Below are positions 1 through 8,350 of a stretch of DNA of 64,000 bases, piece by piece. Each line of letters opens with the position of its first letter. Position 1 is the stretch's first letter. Made by a program: the position numbers and the translations under genes. The DNA is from Cyclobacteriaceae bacterium YHN15 (GTDB taxonomy: Bacteria > Bacteroidota > Bacteroidia > Cytophagales > Cyclobacteriaceae), in contig RKQB01000001.1 of assembly GCA_003797895.1 (NCBI GenBank), forward strand, positions 635,822 to 699,821, given 5' to 3'. Below the pieces are notes generated by a model. The model saw only the letters and a program-made list of their open reading frames with translations. It did no database searches and was not told where the DNA came from.

Positions 1-10
1 CTAAACTCCC

Positions 11-40
11 AAAAATAAAAGCCGTTCTCTTTCAGAACGG
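11..40 (-). terminator. Possible rho-independent terminator for the TonB receptor gene
   Basis: Arms CCGTTCT (22-28) and AGAACGG (34-40) form a 7-bp hairpin with a 5-nt loop. Read on the minus strand it is followed by a T-rich tract (TTTTATTTTT, complement of 11-20). It lies about 100 bases past the stop of the minus-strand receptor gene. It could equally serve a gene to the left of the window. Confidence 0.45.
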
Positions 41-143
41 AGTGCAAATGTAAAATTAAATTTAAATGTTGACAAAAAAAGAATTGTATTTTTCTGATTT
101 CCTTACTAAACCATTGATATTGAATTATTAAAATTTAATTTTC

Positions 144-1985
144 TTAATCGATGTTCACCATAAAACCAGCCTTAAACCACCTGCCTGGCATCTGCACAAA
201 CCCTGCTTCGATGAAATCTGCATTGGTTATATTGGAAAATTCTACAAATAGTCCGAATTTTTTTAGACGATTGTAATCCAGCCTCGCATCTAACAGGAAA
301 TAAGGATCCAAAGCAACCCTTTCCAAATACCTGCCTTTAATTGTCAACTCTGCTTTATTGAAGAATTCTGCATTTATACCCCCTATAAATTGGTTTCTAA
401 GTGAGTTTAAAGCAAATCTTGATTCCACGCCTTCGGGTTGCATCAGATCAGCAATAATAAAATTATAGCTAAATGAAACATCTTTGATTTTTACATTTTC
501 AGAACCCAAATTTACCAAATATTGGATGGATGACTCCAATCCATTGAAGGTGACCTGACTGATATTTCCCGGAGTCCAGAGATTGGGATTGGGTTGGACT
601 GAACTTGGTGCCCGGGTATAATCAATCAGATTTTCGGTAAACCTGTAGAAATATACAAGTTCTGCTCTCAGTCTTGATTTGTTCAGTTTCCAGCCTACCT
701 CGAAGTTTCTTGCTTCTTCTGGAAGAAGATTAGGATTACTGGTATTACTTGCATCCTGATAATATAATTCAGTGTAAGAAGGAATCCTGAAACTATTGCC
801 AAAATTACTATACAGCCTTGAAGTTTCATTGATTTGGTAGCCAATCTCGGCACCGGGGAAATGCCTCCAGCCAAATTGACTGTAATAATTGGAGTAAATG
901 CCTGCCCTTAAATCAAATTTGTCCAGGAATTCCAATCTATGTTCCGCAAAAATGCCAAGAAAACTTCTGCTATGGTTTCCCAGGTTGCCACTTTTAATTA
1001 TTTCTTCCCTGCCTTCAAGCCCAAAACCCGTGACGCCATATTTGGAAGTGTAAGTGCTATTAAATTCCAGTGCCAATACATCTGAAGTGTGGAAATTTGT
1101 GAAAAAATCCGGTTCATTTCTTCTTAATCTAAATTCATCGACATTTCTCCTCCAATAGGCCCTGGTCTGAAAATACAGATTATTGTTTCTGTAGGTATGG
1201 CTGAGGGCAGAAAGGTAAGTCTGAATGGCTTCCCATTGGTCTGGGAATCGCTCTGTATAAAATCCATTTGCACCAAATTCCCGGTCCGTAAAGCCAAACA
1301 TGGCATTCAGCTCATTTTTCTCATTGATTTCATAGCCCGATTCATAAAAAATATTGGTGACTTCAAAGTCGGAGTTGTACCAATGACCATCAGAAGCGTC
1401 ATGCGAAACTGAAAGTGTCTGTTTGTAATTTCCTATGGGTAGGGATGAAATGATATGGCCGCCTCTCATTCCAAAATCACCGCCAAATCCCTGGATTTGA
1501 AGACTTTTGGTTTCAGGAAGAGAGGTAATGATATTGATGGCTCCAGCAAAAGCATTTTGTCCAAAAATCCGCGAACCGGGCCCTTTGAGCACCTCTATCC
1601 GGTGGATTCCCTGCAAAGGAACAGGGATATTCATCATATGGTGACCAGTCTGTGGATCGGTAAGTTTGATGCCGTTGATCAGCATCAATGTCTGCTCAAA
1701 GCTTCCTCCCCTGATACCTATATTGGCCTGTACGCCACTAACACCTCTTTGTCTGACATCAACTCCAGGAGTAAAGACTAATAACTCTTGAAGGCTTCTG
1801 GCAGGGGTCGTTTCAATTTCTCTTCTGTTAATGACGCTTATATTTCTGGAGATTTTGCTAAACGGGATTTCCAATCTGTTTTCCATGATAATGATCTCTC
1901 CAAGATCCAGGGTGGTACTATCCTGATTACCCTTTGCTAATCCTATGATAAAGATAAATAGGACGGCAGATAATGTCATTTTCAT
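144..1985 (-). CDS. TonB-dependent outer-membrane receptor (BtuB/CirA-like)
   Basis: Outer-membrane gated channel for a scarce ligand (cobalamin, siderophore or similar), energised by TonB-ExbBD. About 613 aa: a signal peptide (MKMTLSAVLFIFIIGLAKG), a plug domain at about residues 40-150 with the typical 'RSLQELLVFTPGVDVRQRG', 'NIGIRGGSFEQTLMLINGI' and 'IEVLKGPGSRIFGQNAFAGAI' blocks, then a 22-strand-type beta barrel ending in an aromatic-rich C-terminus. The frame opens at a GTG at 2006, but the ATG at 1985 gives a cleaner signal peptide and is preferred. It has no N-terminal carboxypeptidase-like domain and no SusD partner, which argues against a SusC glycan importer. The size and plug resemble BtuB, but I see no cobalamin riboswitch, so the ligand is unknown. 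It is transcribed away from the M1 peptidase gene. Confidence 0.87.
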   Translation of the reverse strand: MKMTLSAVLFIFIIGLAKGNQDSTTLDLGEIIIMENRLEIPFSKISRNISVINRREIETTPARSLQELLVFTPGVDVRQRGVSGVQANIGIRGGSFEQTLMLINGIKLTDPQTGHHMMNIPVPLQGIHRIEVLKGPGSRIFGQNAFAGAINIITSLPETKSLQIQGFGGDFGMRGGHIISSLPIGNYKQTLSVSHDASDGHWYNSDFEVTNIFYESGYEINEKNELNAMFGFTDREFGANGFYTERFPDQWEAIQTYLSALSHTYRNNNLYFQTRAYWRRNVDEFRLRRNEPDFFTNFHTSDVLALEFNSTYTSKYGVTGFGLEGREEIIKSGNLGNHSRSFLGIFAEHRLEFLDKFDLRAGIYSNYYSQFGWRHFPGAEIGYQINETSRLYSNFGNSFRIPSYTELYYQDASNTSNPNLLPEEARNFEVGWKLNKSRLRAELVYFYRFTENLIDYTRAPSSVQPNPNLWTPGNISQVTFNGLESSIQYLVNLGSENVKIKDVSFSYNFIIADLMQPEGVESRFALNSLRNQFIGGINAEFFNKAELTIKGRYLERVALDPYFLLDARLDYNRLKKFGLFVEFSNITNADFIEAGFVQMPGRWFKAGFMVNID

Positions 1986-2149
1986 ATGAGTTGTGGTTTT
2001 GTGCACAAATAACTGATCTATTTACCCTAATTACAAATTGCTCAAAACCTCAAAATGTTTCGTATTATGGAATATTATTAATATTAAATGGATTTTTTCT
2101 TCTTAGGTCTTTACCTATTTTAGCCTAATGATTTAAATATTTAAAATTT

Positions 2150-4114
2150 ATGAACAGAAAAGCCGCTACAACTTTTTTTACCATTCTCTTATTTGTGTCA
2201 ATATGCTCCAATTCATTTTCACAAATTCAAATTTCTGATCATAGAGATGGGGCATTCACAGAATTTGGCTACAGGCAAGGAACAGCTTATCGAACGGCAT
2301 CAGGAAAACCAGGACCCTCTTATTGGCAAAATGGAGCTGATTATGTTATGGAGGTTACTTTGGATGAAAATGGCCATTCAGTAAAAGGTTCGGTTACCAT
2401 CACCTACAAAAATAACAGTCCCGAGACCCTTGACTTCATTTGGCTCTACTTGGAACAAAACAGATTTACCCCTGATTCACGGGGAACTTTGACTACTCCT
2501 ATACAAGGAAACAGGTATGCAGGAGATCTTGATGGAGGTTATAAAATTGAAAATGTCAAAGCACAAGTACAAGGAAAGAACAAACCTTTTTCCAATGAGT
2601 ACATAATCAGCGATACTAGATTGCAAGTATTTTTTGCAGAACCAATACCGGCCAATGGGGGGCAGGCAGTTGTTTCTATGGATTTTGAATATAAGATTCC
2701 TGAAAAAGGAATGGACAGGATGGGGCGGCTAAAAGTTAAGGATGGGACTATTTACGCAATGGCCCAATGGTATCCAAAGGTAGCTGTCTTTGATGATGTG
2801 ACTGGATGGAATACAGATCCCTATCTTGGTGCAGGAGAATTTTATTTAGGTTATGGTGATTTTGAGTATAAAGTGACTGTACCTTTTGACCATATTGTAG
2901 TCGGTTCAGGAGAATTGTTGAATCCTGGACAAGTGCTTACAAAGGAGCAGCAAAACAGGATGAAAAAAGCTGCTGAAAGTGATGAGCGGGTATACATTAT
3001 CAGTCCTGAAGAAGTGACTGACTATGCCAATCATAGGGCCAAACAAAGTGGTACCCAAACCTGGCATTTCAAAATCCAAAATTCCAGGGATGTTGCTTTT
3101 GCTTCATCAAAAGCATTTATCTGGGATGCGGTAAGAATCAATCTGCCCAGTGGTAAAAAGGCTATGGCCCAATCAGTCTATCCCCAAGAAAGTAATGGAG
3201 AAGATGCTTGGGGCAGGTCCACTGAATATGGCAAAGCTTCTGTGGAACATTATTCGGAAATGTGGTATGAATATCCATATCCCGTTGCGGTAAATGTAGC
3301 AGCTGATATCAACGGTATGGAATATCCAGGTCTCAACTTTTGCAGTTTTAGATCAAAAGGAGAAAGCTTATGGGGAGTGACAGACCATGAATTTGGGCAT
3401 AATTGGTTTCCAATGATTGTGGGATCCAATGAAAGAAGACATGCCTGGATGGATGAAGGTTTTAACACTTTTATTAATTATTACAGTTACCTCGCTTTCA
3501 ATGATGGAGAGTATAACAATAACCTGATTCAAACCAGAAGATATATCAATTGGCTTACCAATAAGGAAAGGGAGCCAATAGCTACCCATCCAGACAGAAC
3601 CCAATCCAATAATTTAGGTATGGTTGCCTATGTAAAGCCAGCTTTGGGATTAATTATGTTAAGGGAGTATGTCCTTGGTGCTGAAAAATTTGATAAAGCG
3701 TTCCGTTCTTATATAAAAACATGGGCCTACAAACACCCACAACCTTCAGATTTTTTCAACCATATGGAGAATGTTACCGGTGAAAACCTGGATTGGTTCT
3801 GGAAAGGTTGGTTTTACAGCAATGCCAATATTGACCTGGCTATAAATGGTGTTTTTCCTTACGGGGCCAATTATATAGTATCACTTTCCAATCTCGGGGA
3901 AATGCCCATGCCGGTCTTGTTGGAAATCACCTATGATGATGGGGAAAAAGAAAGAAGAATGCTTCCTGTAGAGATTTGGTTCAAAGGGAATCAATGGAAC
4001 CATTTGCTGAGAGTTGATAAAAAAGTAGTAGCCGTGGAAATTGATCCTGATAAAATTATTACGGATATCAACATAGGGAATGACATATGGCCATCAAAAT
4101 TATATGAGGACTGA
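2150..4114 (+). CDS. M1 family zinc metallopeptidase (exported aminopeptidase-like)
   Basis: Gluzincin aminopeptidase of 654 aa with a signal peptide (residues 1-25, ending near SNSFSQ). The zinc site is plain: HEFGH at residues 413-417 and the third ligand E436 in 'WMDEGFN', giving HExxH-18-E. A GMEYPG block at about residue 384 stands in for the GxMEN exopeptidase motif. The N-terminal ~250 residues fit the beta-sandwich domain of M1 enzymes. It probably cleaves N-terminal residues from peptides in the periplasm or at the surface; the substrate is unknown. It is monocistronic and is followed by a strong terminator. Confidence 0.93.
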   Translation: MNRKAATTFFTILLFVSICSNSFSQIQISDHRDGAFTEFGYRQGTAYRTASGKPGPSYWQNGADYVMEVTLDENGHSVKGSVTITYKNNSPETLDFIWLYLEQNRFTPDSRGTLTTPIQGNRYAGDLDGGYKIENVKAQVQGKNKPFSNEYIISDTRLQVFFAEPIPANGGQAVVSMDFEYKIPEKGMDRMGRLKVKDGTIYAMAQWYPKVAVFDDVTGWNTDPYLGAGEFYLGYGDFEYKVTVPFDHIVVGSGELLNPGQVLTKEQQNRMKKAAESDERVYIISPEEVTDYANHRAKQSGTQTWHFKIQNSRDVAFASSKAFIWDAVRINLPSGKKAMAQSVYPQESNGEDAWGRSTEYGKASVEHYSEMWYEYPYPVAVNVAADINGMEYPGLNFCSFRSKGESLWGVTDHEFGHNWFPMIVGSNERRHAWMDEGFNTFINYYSYLAFNDGEYNNNLIQTRRYINWLTNKEREPIATHPDRTQSNNLGMVAYVKPALGLIMLREYVLGAEKFDKAFRSYIKTWAYKHPQPSDFFNHMENVTGENLDWFWKGWFYSNANIDLAINGVFPYGANYIVSLSNLGEMPMPVLLEITYDDGEKERRMLPVEIWFKGNQWNHLLRVDKKVVAVEIDPDKIITDINIGNDIWPSKLYED

Positions 4115-4126
4115 TTGGTGAAGTCG

Positions 4127-4165
4127 AACAAAAAAAGCTGCTTCTTTTTGACAGCTTTTTTTGTT
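4127..4165 (+). terminator. Terminator after the M1 peptidase gene
   Basis: Perfect 14-bp inverted repeat (arms 4127-4140 and 4152-4165; core AAAGCTG / CAGCTTT) with an 11-nt loop. It is A-rich on the left and T-rich on the right, as expected for intrinsic termination, and may also act on the opposite strand. Confidence 0.85.
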
Positions 4166-4201
4166 TTGGTTTATTGCAGGTGGACAGTTTAAAGGAAACA
4201 A

Positions 4202-4648
4202 TCAATATTCATCATTGATTTCTATCCAATAACCATCTGGGTCCTGAATATATATTTGTTGAACGCCATCAGGCCTTACATTAATTTTCCCCTTATTTCC
4301 TGGCCAATCACCGAATTCAATATTTAATTTGTTCAGGTTCGAGATAAATGAAACCATATCCGGAACACTGAAACAGATGTGGTTATTTTTATTAATTGTT
4401 ACCGGTTCCCATGGGGCCTGAATAATATGCATAGACAGGTTGTTTCCAATGTTAAGCCAAACATGTAATCCATCTTTGAAGGGTTCCTCAATTTCACTAA
4501 AGTTGAAAACTTTGGTGTAAAATTCTCTGCTGCGTTCAATCTCTTGGACATAAACAGCTATATGGGTTATTTTAGCTTGTGCGATTACTGTTTGACTCAT
4601 GATGGAAAAACTGATAATGGTCAAAATTGAAAATATTACCTTCTTCAT
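4202..4648 (-). CDS. Exported VOC (glyoxalase/bleomycin-resistance fold) protein
   Basis: Protein of 148 aa: signal peptide (about residues 1-24, MSQTVIAQ end) and one VOC module. The module begins 'ITHIAVYVQEIERSREFYTK' and ends 'VQQIYIQDPDGYWIEINDE', so the typical His and Glu metal-ligand positions are both present. The fold covers glyoxalase I, dioxygenases and resistance proteins, and motifs alone do not settle which. An exported single VOC domain is less common than the cytosolic type. It is monocistronic between two convergent terminators. Confidence 0.82.
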   Translation of the reverse strand: MKKVIFSILTIISFSIMSQTVIAQAKITHIAVYVQEIERSREFYTKVFNFSEIEEPFKDGLHVWLNIGNNLSMHIIQAPWEPVTINKNNHICFSVPDMVSFISNLNKLNIEFGDWPGNKGKINVRPDGVQQIYIQDPDGYWIEINDEY

Positions 4649-4733
4649 TGGTTTTTGGGTTTGGGTTTTTAATAAAGTTCATTTCCTAAAGTGGATTGCC
4701 TTTTTCTCAAAATTGGGATTTATAGACCAATAT

Positions 4734-4767
4734 GAAAAAAACAGTCCTATTAGGACTGTTTTTTTCT
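4734..4767. terminator. Bidirectional terminator between the VOC and S41 genes
   Basis: ACAGTCCTA (4741-4749) and TAGGACTGT (4751-4759) form a near-perfect palindrome, with A7 on the left and T7 on the right. It lies directly downstream of the minus-strand S41 protease gene. Confidence 0.83.
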
Positions 4768-4774
4768 GATTTTT

Positions 4775-6412
4775 TTATTCCTCTACCTTTTCTGTGGAAG
4801 CTAACTTTTCTGCTTCATCGAACAGCTTTATAGCCTGCAAATAGATTTCGTTGATTTCATTGATCACTTTATAAAAGGCATTATCATCATAGATATTTCG
4901 GCCCAAATGAGCTTTCAAAAGAATTTTCAAGTATTCTTTGGATTTTTTATAGTCTTTCTCATCAAATTTCACTTTGTTTTTCTCCCCAACTTTAATCAAG
5001 CCTTGTAACATTTCTTCTGAAATTTGGTAGTTGCTATAATAATCTTCAAAACTCATCCCTTCGAATTTCTTTTTGTTTTTGTCCAGATAATCAAGAATAA
5101 ATTCTCTTGACGAATCAGAGTTGAATAACCTGTTGACATACATACTGCTCATAGTAGTATCAAGGGGTACAAAGAAATCTGGCATTATCCCACCTCCTCC
5201 ATACACTGCTCTACCTGATTTGGTCTCATAACGTAGGCTGTCATTAAATTTAATACTATCTGCGGTGAAAAACTCTCCATGTTCATACCTGTTGGTCCAA
5301 TCACTGGAATAATCTTGGTCATCCCCATATGGTTTCTGTATGGATCTTCCCGAAGGGGTATAGTACCTCGCAATTGTCAATCTCAACTCAGCACCATCTG
5401 AAAGATCAATAGGCATTTGAACCAAACCTTTTCCAAAGGATCTCCTTCCAACAATCAACCCTCTATCATTATCCTGAATGGCTCCTGCTACAATTTCAGA
5501 CGCAGATGCACTTCCTTCATTGATTAGAATAATCACCGAACCATCCTCAAATAATCCGGGTTTAATCGCATATGCTTTTTGATTATATCTGTTCAATTTT
5601 CCTTGTTGAGAGACTATTAGGGCATTTTCATTTAAAATTTCATCAGCTATATTTATAGCAGCACCCATGTATCCGCCTGGATTACTTTGAAGGTCAAGAA
5701 CGAGCTTTTTCATTCCCTTCTCCTTCAACTCCAAAACGGCTTTTTTAAATTCTTCATGAGTGGTTGCTGCGAACCGGGTTACTTTAATATATCCGATTTC
5801 ATCACTGATCATGTAAGTAGCATTGATCGAGTATTGAGGGATTTTATCTCTGGTGATTTCATAGGGTATCAAATCCTTTTGGTTCTTTCTTTTTATGTCT
5901 ACTTTGACTATTGAACCTCTGGGGCCTCTTAAAATGTCAAAAACATCCCTGTTAGTAATTCCAGTTCCAGCGACAGTTTTTCCATCCACATTAATGATTT
6001 GGTCACCTGATTGTATCCCCAGTTTTTCTGAAGGGCCTCCGCTTAAAGGAGCGACTACATAAATGGTATCCCTGATAATCCCAAATTCTACGCCAATGCC
6101 ATCAAATTCCCCATCAAGTTGGGATTTTGCAAGGGTTGCGTCTTTTGAGGATATATAAGAAGAATGAGGGTCTAATTTTTCCAACATACTTTGGATCCCA
6201 AATTCGACCAATTCATTTGTATTTACACTATCTACGTAATCTCTGTTAATGTAAGTTATGATCTCTTGAAGCTTATAAATAGCAGCTTTAAGATCATTTC
6301 TTTCGGTTTTTGGTTCAGCAAAGGTTGCTCCAATCCAGATTCCTGCCGAAATTGCTAGTGCAAGGATCAAAGGTAATCTGATTTGCTGTTTGGTGTTTTT
6401 AATTTCGCTCAC
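4775..6412 (-). CDS. S41 family C-terminal processing peptidase (Ctp/Prc-like)
   Basis: Periplasmic, membrane-anchored serine protease that degrades proteins from the C-terminus. Of 545 aa: one N-terminal membrane segment (about residues 13-33, LPLILALAISAGIWIGATFA), an N-terminal helical domain with 'LDPHSSYIS', a PDZ domain at about 90-180 ('GIGVEFGIIRDTIYVVAPL', 'GIQSGDQIINVDG'), then the S41 core. The catalytic Ser is in 'NEGSASASEI' (about residue 300) and the Lys in 'SFGKGLVQ' (about 325). A ~150-aa C-terminal extension, as in many Bacteroidota CtpA proteins, completes the chain. Roles in envelope protein turnover are usual for the family; the target is unknown. Monocistronic. Confidence 0.95.
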   Translation of the reverse strand: MSEIKNTKQQIRLPLILALAISAGIWIGATFAEPKTERNDLKAAIYKLQEIITYINRDYVDSVNTNELVEFGIQSMLEKLDPHSSYISSKDATLAKSQLDGEFDGIGVEFGIIRDTIYVVAPLSGGPSEKLGIQSGDQIINVDGKTVAGTGITNRDVFDILRGPRGSIVKVDIKRKNQKDLIPYEITRDKIPQYSINATYMISDEIGYIKVTRFAATTHEEFKKAVLELKEKGMKKLVLDLQSNPGGYMGAAINIADEILNENALIVSQQGKLNRYNQKAYAIKPGLFEDGSVIILINEGSASASEIVAGAIQDNDRGLIVGRRSFGKGLVQMPIDLSDGAELRLTIARYYTPSGRSIQKPYGDDQDYSSDWTNRYEHGEFFTADSIKFNDSLRYETKSGRAVYGGGGIMPDFFVPLDTTMSSMYVNRLFNSDSSREFILDYLDKNKKKFEGMSFEDYYSNYQISEEMLQGLIKVGEKNKVKFDEKDYKKSKEYLKILLKAHLGRNIYDDNAFYKVINEINEIYLQAIKLFDEAEKLASTEKVEE

Positions 6413-6532
6413 GTTGTCCTTCGTTAATTTATTTGAATGTAAGTGGTCCTAAATTGAAGCCAATATAGTATTAAACTGAAATTTCAGCTAATTCGTTTTT
6501 ATAAACGAAATAAATTCGATTTTGGTAGGTAT

Positions 6533-6566
6533 TTTGCCTGATTTTAGCTAAAATAGATTAATTTTG
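6533..6566 (+). promoter_or_regulatory. Candidate Bacteroidota sigma-A promoter for the hemerythrin-ruvX-def cluster
   Basis: A TTTG box at 6533-6536 and a perfect TAnnTTTG box (TAATTTTG) at 6559-6566, spaced 22 bases, match the established Bacteroidota promoter consensus (usual spacing about 19-23). The ATG at 6572 lies only 5 bases past the -7 box, so the transcript would be leaderless or nearly so. Confidence 0.45.
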
Positions 6567-6571
6567 TCCAT

Positions 6572-7333
6572 ATGATTGATTTCGAAAATATACAAAAAAG
6601 TCCAATTAAAGACATTGTTTCAGGGAATTACGTCTTTGCCGCGGTTTTACATTATTTTGGAATCAGTTTTTTTCAATACGAGCAAAATTCTCTAAAAGAA
6701 GTTTGTGAAAAATACAAATTGAATCCCCTTCAGTTGATTAATGAATTGGAGGATTGGGCAAAAAGGAAAGAACCAAGCACTGAAGATTTATACCTTCATC
6801 CTATTGAGGTGTTGGTTTCCTATTTGAAAAGAAAACATTATTTTTTTGTCAGACAGGAACTTCCATTTTTATCCAATATGATTTCGGGAATTCAATCGGA
6901 AATTCAGGAATATAAAAATGTCCTTAACGATCTTAGTATGATGTTCCCACTTTTTGTAGAGGATTTTATCCATCATATACACGAAGAAGAAAGCAGGCTA
7001 TTTACCAGAATCCAACTTCTTCATGAAATTGAGAATGATGAATTTGAACTACCTGTAGCACTTCATATTTTGGAAAAAGATCCGGTAGCCTCATTGGCTG
7101 AAGCCCATGAAATCCATGATGATGAGATGCAGGGTATCAGGAAATTGACAAAGAATTATTTTTTGCCGGAAAATGCTCCCATCAGCATCAAGGTGCTATA
7201 TCATGAATTGCAGAATTTTGAAAAAGAATTGATCATCCATGCTCAAATTGAAGATCAACTATTGTTTCCTAAATCTGTAGAACTTGAAAAGGAAGTACTT
7301 AGGAAGGTAAGAAAAAAAATCCTTAATAATTGA
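6572..7333 (+). CDS. Hemerythrin-domain protein, RIC/ScdA-like with degenerate N-domain
   Basis: Protein of 253 aa resembling RIC (YtfE/ScdA), the di-iron protein linked to repair of oxidatively or nitrosatively damaged iron-sulfur clusters. Residues 5-60 follow the ScdA_N (DUF542) pattern ('SPIKDIVSGNY', then 'SLKEVCEKYKLNPLQLINEL'), but the family's double-Cys segment (FCCGG) reads FFQYE here. Residues ~90-250 form the hemerythrin bundle, with His/Glu ligands in 'FIHHIHEEESRLF', 'EAHEIHDDEM' and 'LIIHAQIEDQLLFP'. The stop TGA overlaps the ruvX ATG by one base (TGATG), so the genes are translationally coupled. Family assignment is fairly sure; retention of RIC function without the Cys pair is open. 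Confidence 0.82.
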   Translation: MIDFENIQKSPIKDIVSGNYVFAAVLHYFGISFFQYEQNSLKEVCEKYKLNPLQLINELEDWAKRKEPSTEDLYLHPIEVLVSYLKRKHYFFVRQELPFLSNMISGIQSEIQEYKNVLNDLSMMFPLFVEDFIHHIHEEESRLFTRIQLLHEIENDEFELPVALHILEKDPVASLAEAHEIHDDEMQGIRKLTKNYFLPENAPISIKVLYHELQNFEKELIIHAQIEDQLLFPKSVELEKEVLRKVRKKILNN

Positions 7334-7746
7334 TGGGCAGAATAATTGCAATTGATTTGGGAACCAAAAGGACGGGGATTGCCGTTACTGATACATTGAA
7401 AATACTTGCTAATCCACTCCAAACAGTAGAAACGAACCATCTGATAGAATTTCTCCAGTCTTATTTCCAAAAAGAAGATGTGGAAACAATTGTATTGGGA
7501 TTCCCAAGGAAGTTGGATGGTAAACCCAATGAAATGACTCCCAAAGTCATCAGCCTAAAAGATCGTTTAACAAAATTATTTCCAGGTAAAAAATTGGTTT
7601 TGGTCGACGAAAGGTTTACTTCTAAAATGGCCATGCAAAGCATGATCACTATGGGAAGCAAAAAGAAAGACAGGAAGGAAAAAACCGGAAATTTGGATAA
7701 GGTTAGTGCGGCGATTATCTTACAATCTTATTTAGAACAAATATGA
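7333..7746 (+). CDS. ruvX: Putative pre-16S rRNA nuclease / Holliday junction resolvase homolog RuvX (YqgF)
   Basis: Small RNase H-fold nuclease of 137 aa, normal for the family, acting in 16S rRNA 5'-end maturation. Diagnostic blocks are 'IAIDLGTKRTGIAV' at the N-terminus, 'VDERFTSKMA' in the middle and 'DKVSAAIILQSYLE' at the C-terminus, carrying the conserved acidic residues. An in-frame TTG lies one codon upstream (7330), but the ATG at 7333 is the natural start and overlaps the preceding stop by one base. Its stop overlaps the def start (ATGA), giving a tight three-gene cluster. Confidence 0.95.
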   Translation: MGRIIAIDLGTKRTGIAVTDTLKILANPLQTVETNHLIEFLQSYFQKEDVETIVLGFPRKLDGKPNEMTPKVISLKDRLTKLFPGKKLVLVDERFTSKMAMQSMITMGSKKKDRKEKTGNLDKVSAAIILQSYLEQI

Positions 7747-8297
7747 TTTACCCAATTGTAGCTTATGGAAACCCCATATTGAAGAAGGAAGCGGAAGAGA
7801 TTAAAGAAGGTGAAAACCTTCAGGAAATCATACAGGATATGTTTTCTACCATGGACCATGCCAATGGAGTAGGATTGGCTGCTCCACAGATCAATAAAGG
7901 TATTCGCTTATTTGTCATTGACAGTTCCTTGATGTTGGATGAGCAGGATGAGGAAAAAGGAGTAAGAAAAGTCTTTATTAACCCTCTAATTTTGGATGAA
8001 TATGGAGATAATTATGGATTTGAAGAGGGATGCTTAAGTATACCTGAAGTCAGGGCAGAAATAATACGGCCAGAGAAACTGACAATTGAGTATTTTGATG
8101 AAAATTGGAATCTCAAGGAGGAAGAATTTTCAGGAATGACAGCAAGAGTAATACAGCATGAATATGACCATTTGGAAGGAATTTTGTTTATTGATTACCT
8201 AAAAGGCCTTAAAAAAAGATTGGTTCAGGGCAAATTGGTAGATATTAGTAAAGGAAAAGTTCCAACAGACTATAGAATGATTTATCCATTAAGATAA
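7743..8297 (+). CDS. def: Peptide deformylase
   Basis: Removes the N-formyl group from nascent proteins. Of 184 aa, with all three family motifs: 'GVGLAAPQI' (residues 42-50), 'EEGCLSIP' with metal ligand Cys97, and 'QHEYDHLEG' with ligands His139/His143 and catalytic Glu140. The ATG overlaps the ruvX stop by four bases, a coupling often seen in Bacteroidota, and a terminator follows at once. Confidence 0.97.
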   Translation: MIYPIVAYGNPILKKEAEEIKEGENLQEIIQDMFSTMDHANGVGLAAPQINKGIRLFVIDSSLMLDEQDEEKGVRKVFINPLILDEYGDNYGFEEGCLSIPEVRAEIIRPEKLTIEYFDENWNLKEEEFSGMTARVIQHEYDHLEGILFIDYLKGLKKRLVQGKLVDISKGKVPTDYRMIYPLR

Positions 8298-8305
8298 AAA
8301 CATGA

Positions 8306-8333
8306 CCAACAGGATTTTCCTGTTGGTTTTTTT
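8306..8333 (+). terminator. Terminator after def
   Basis: Perfect 9-bp stem, CCAACAGGA (8306-8314) and TCCTGTTGG (8318-8326), with a 3-nt loop and seven Ts. It separates the hemerythrin-ruvX-def unit from the nitrilase gene, which starts 18 bases further on. Confidence 0.92.
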
Positions 8334-8350
8334 AAGCCAAGGTATTTCTT

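Noticed and set aside
1986..2149. A cobalamin riboswitch upstream of the TonB receptor
   Set aside because: The 164-base divergent region is AT-rich, too short, and lacks a B12-box-like conserved core.
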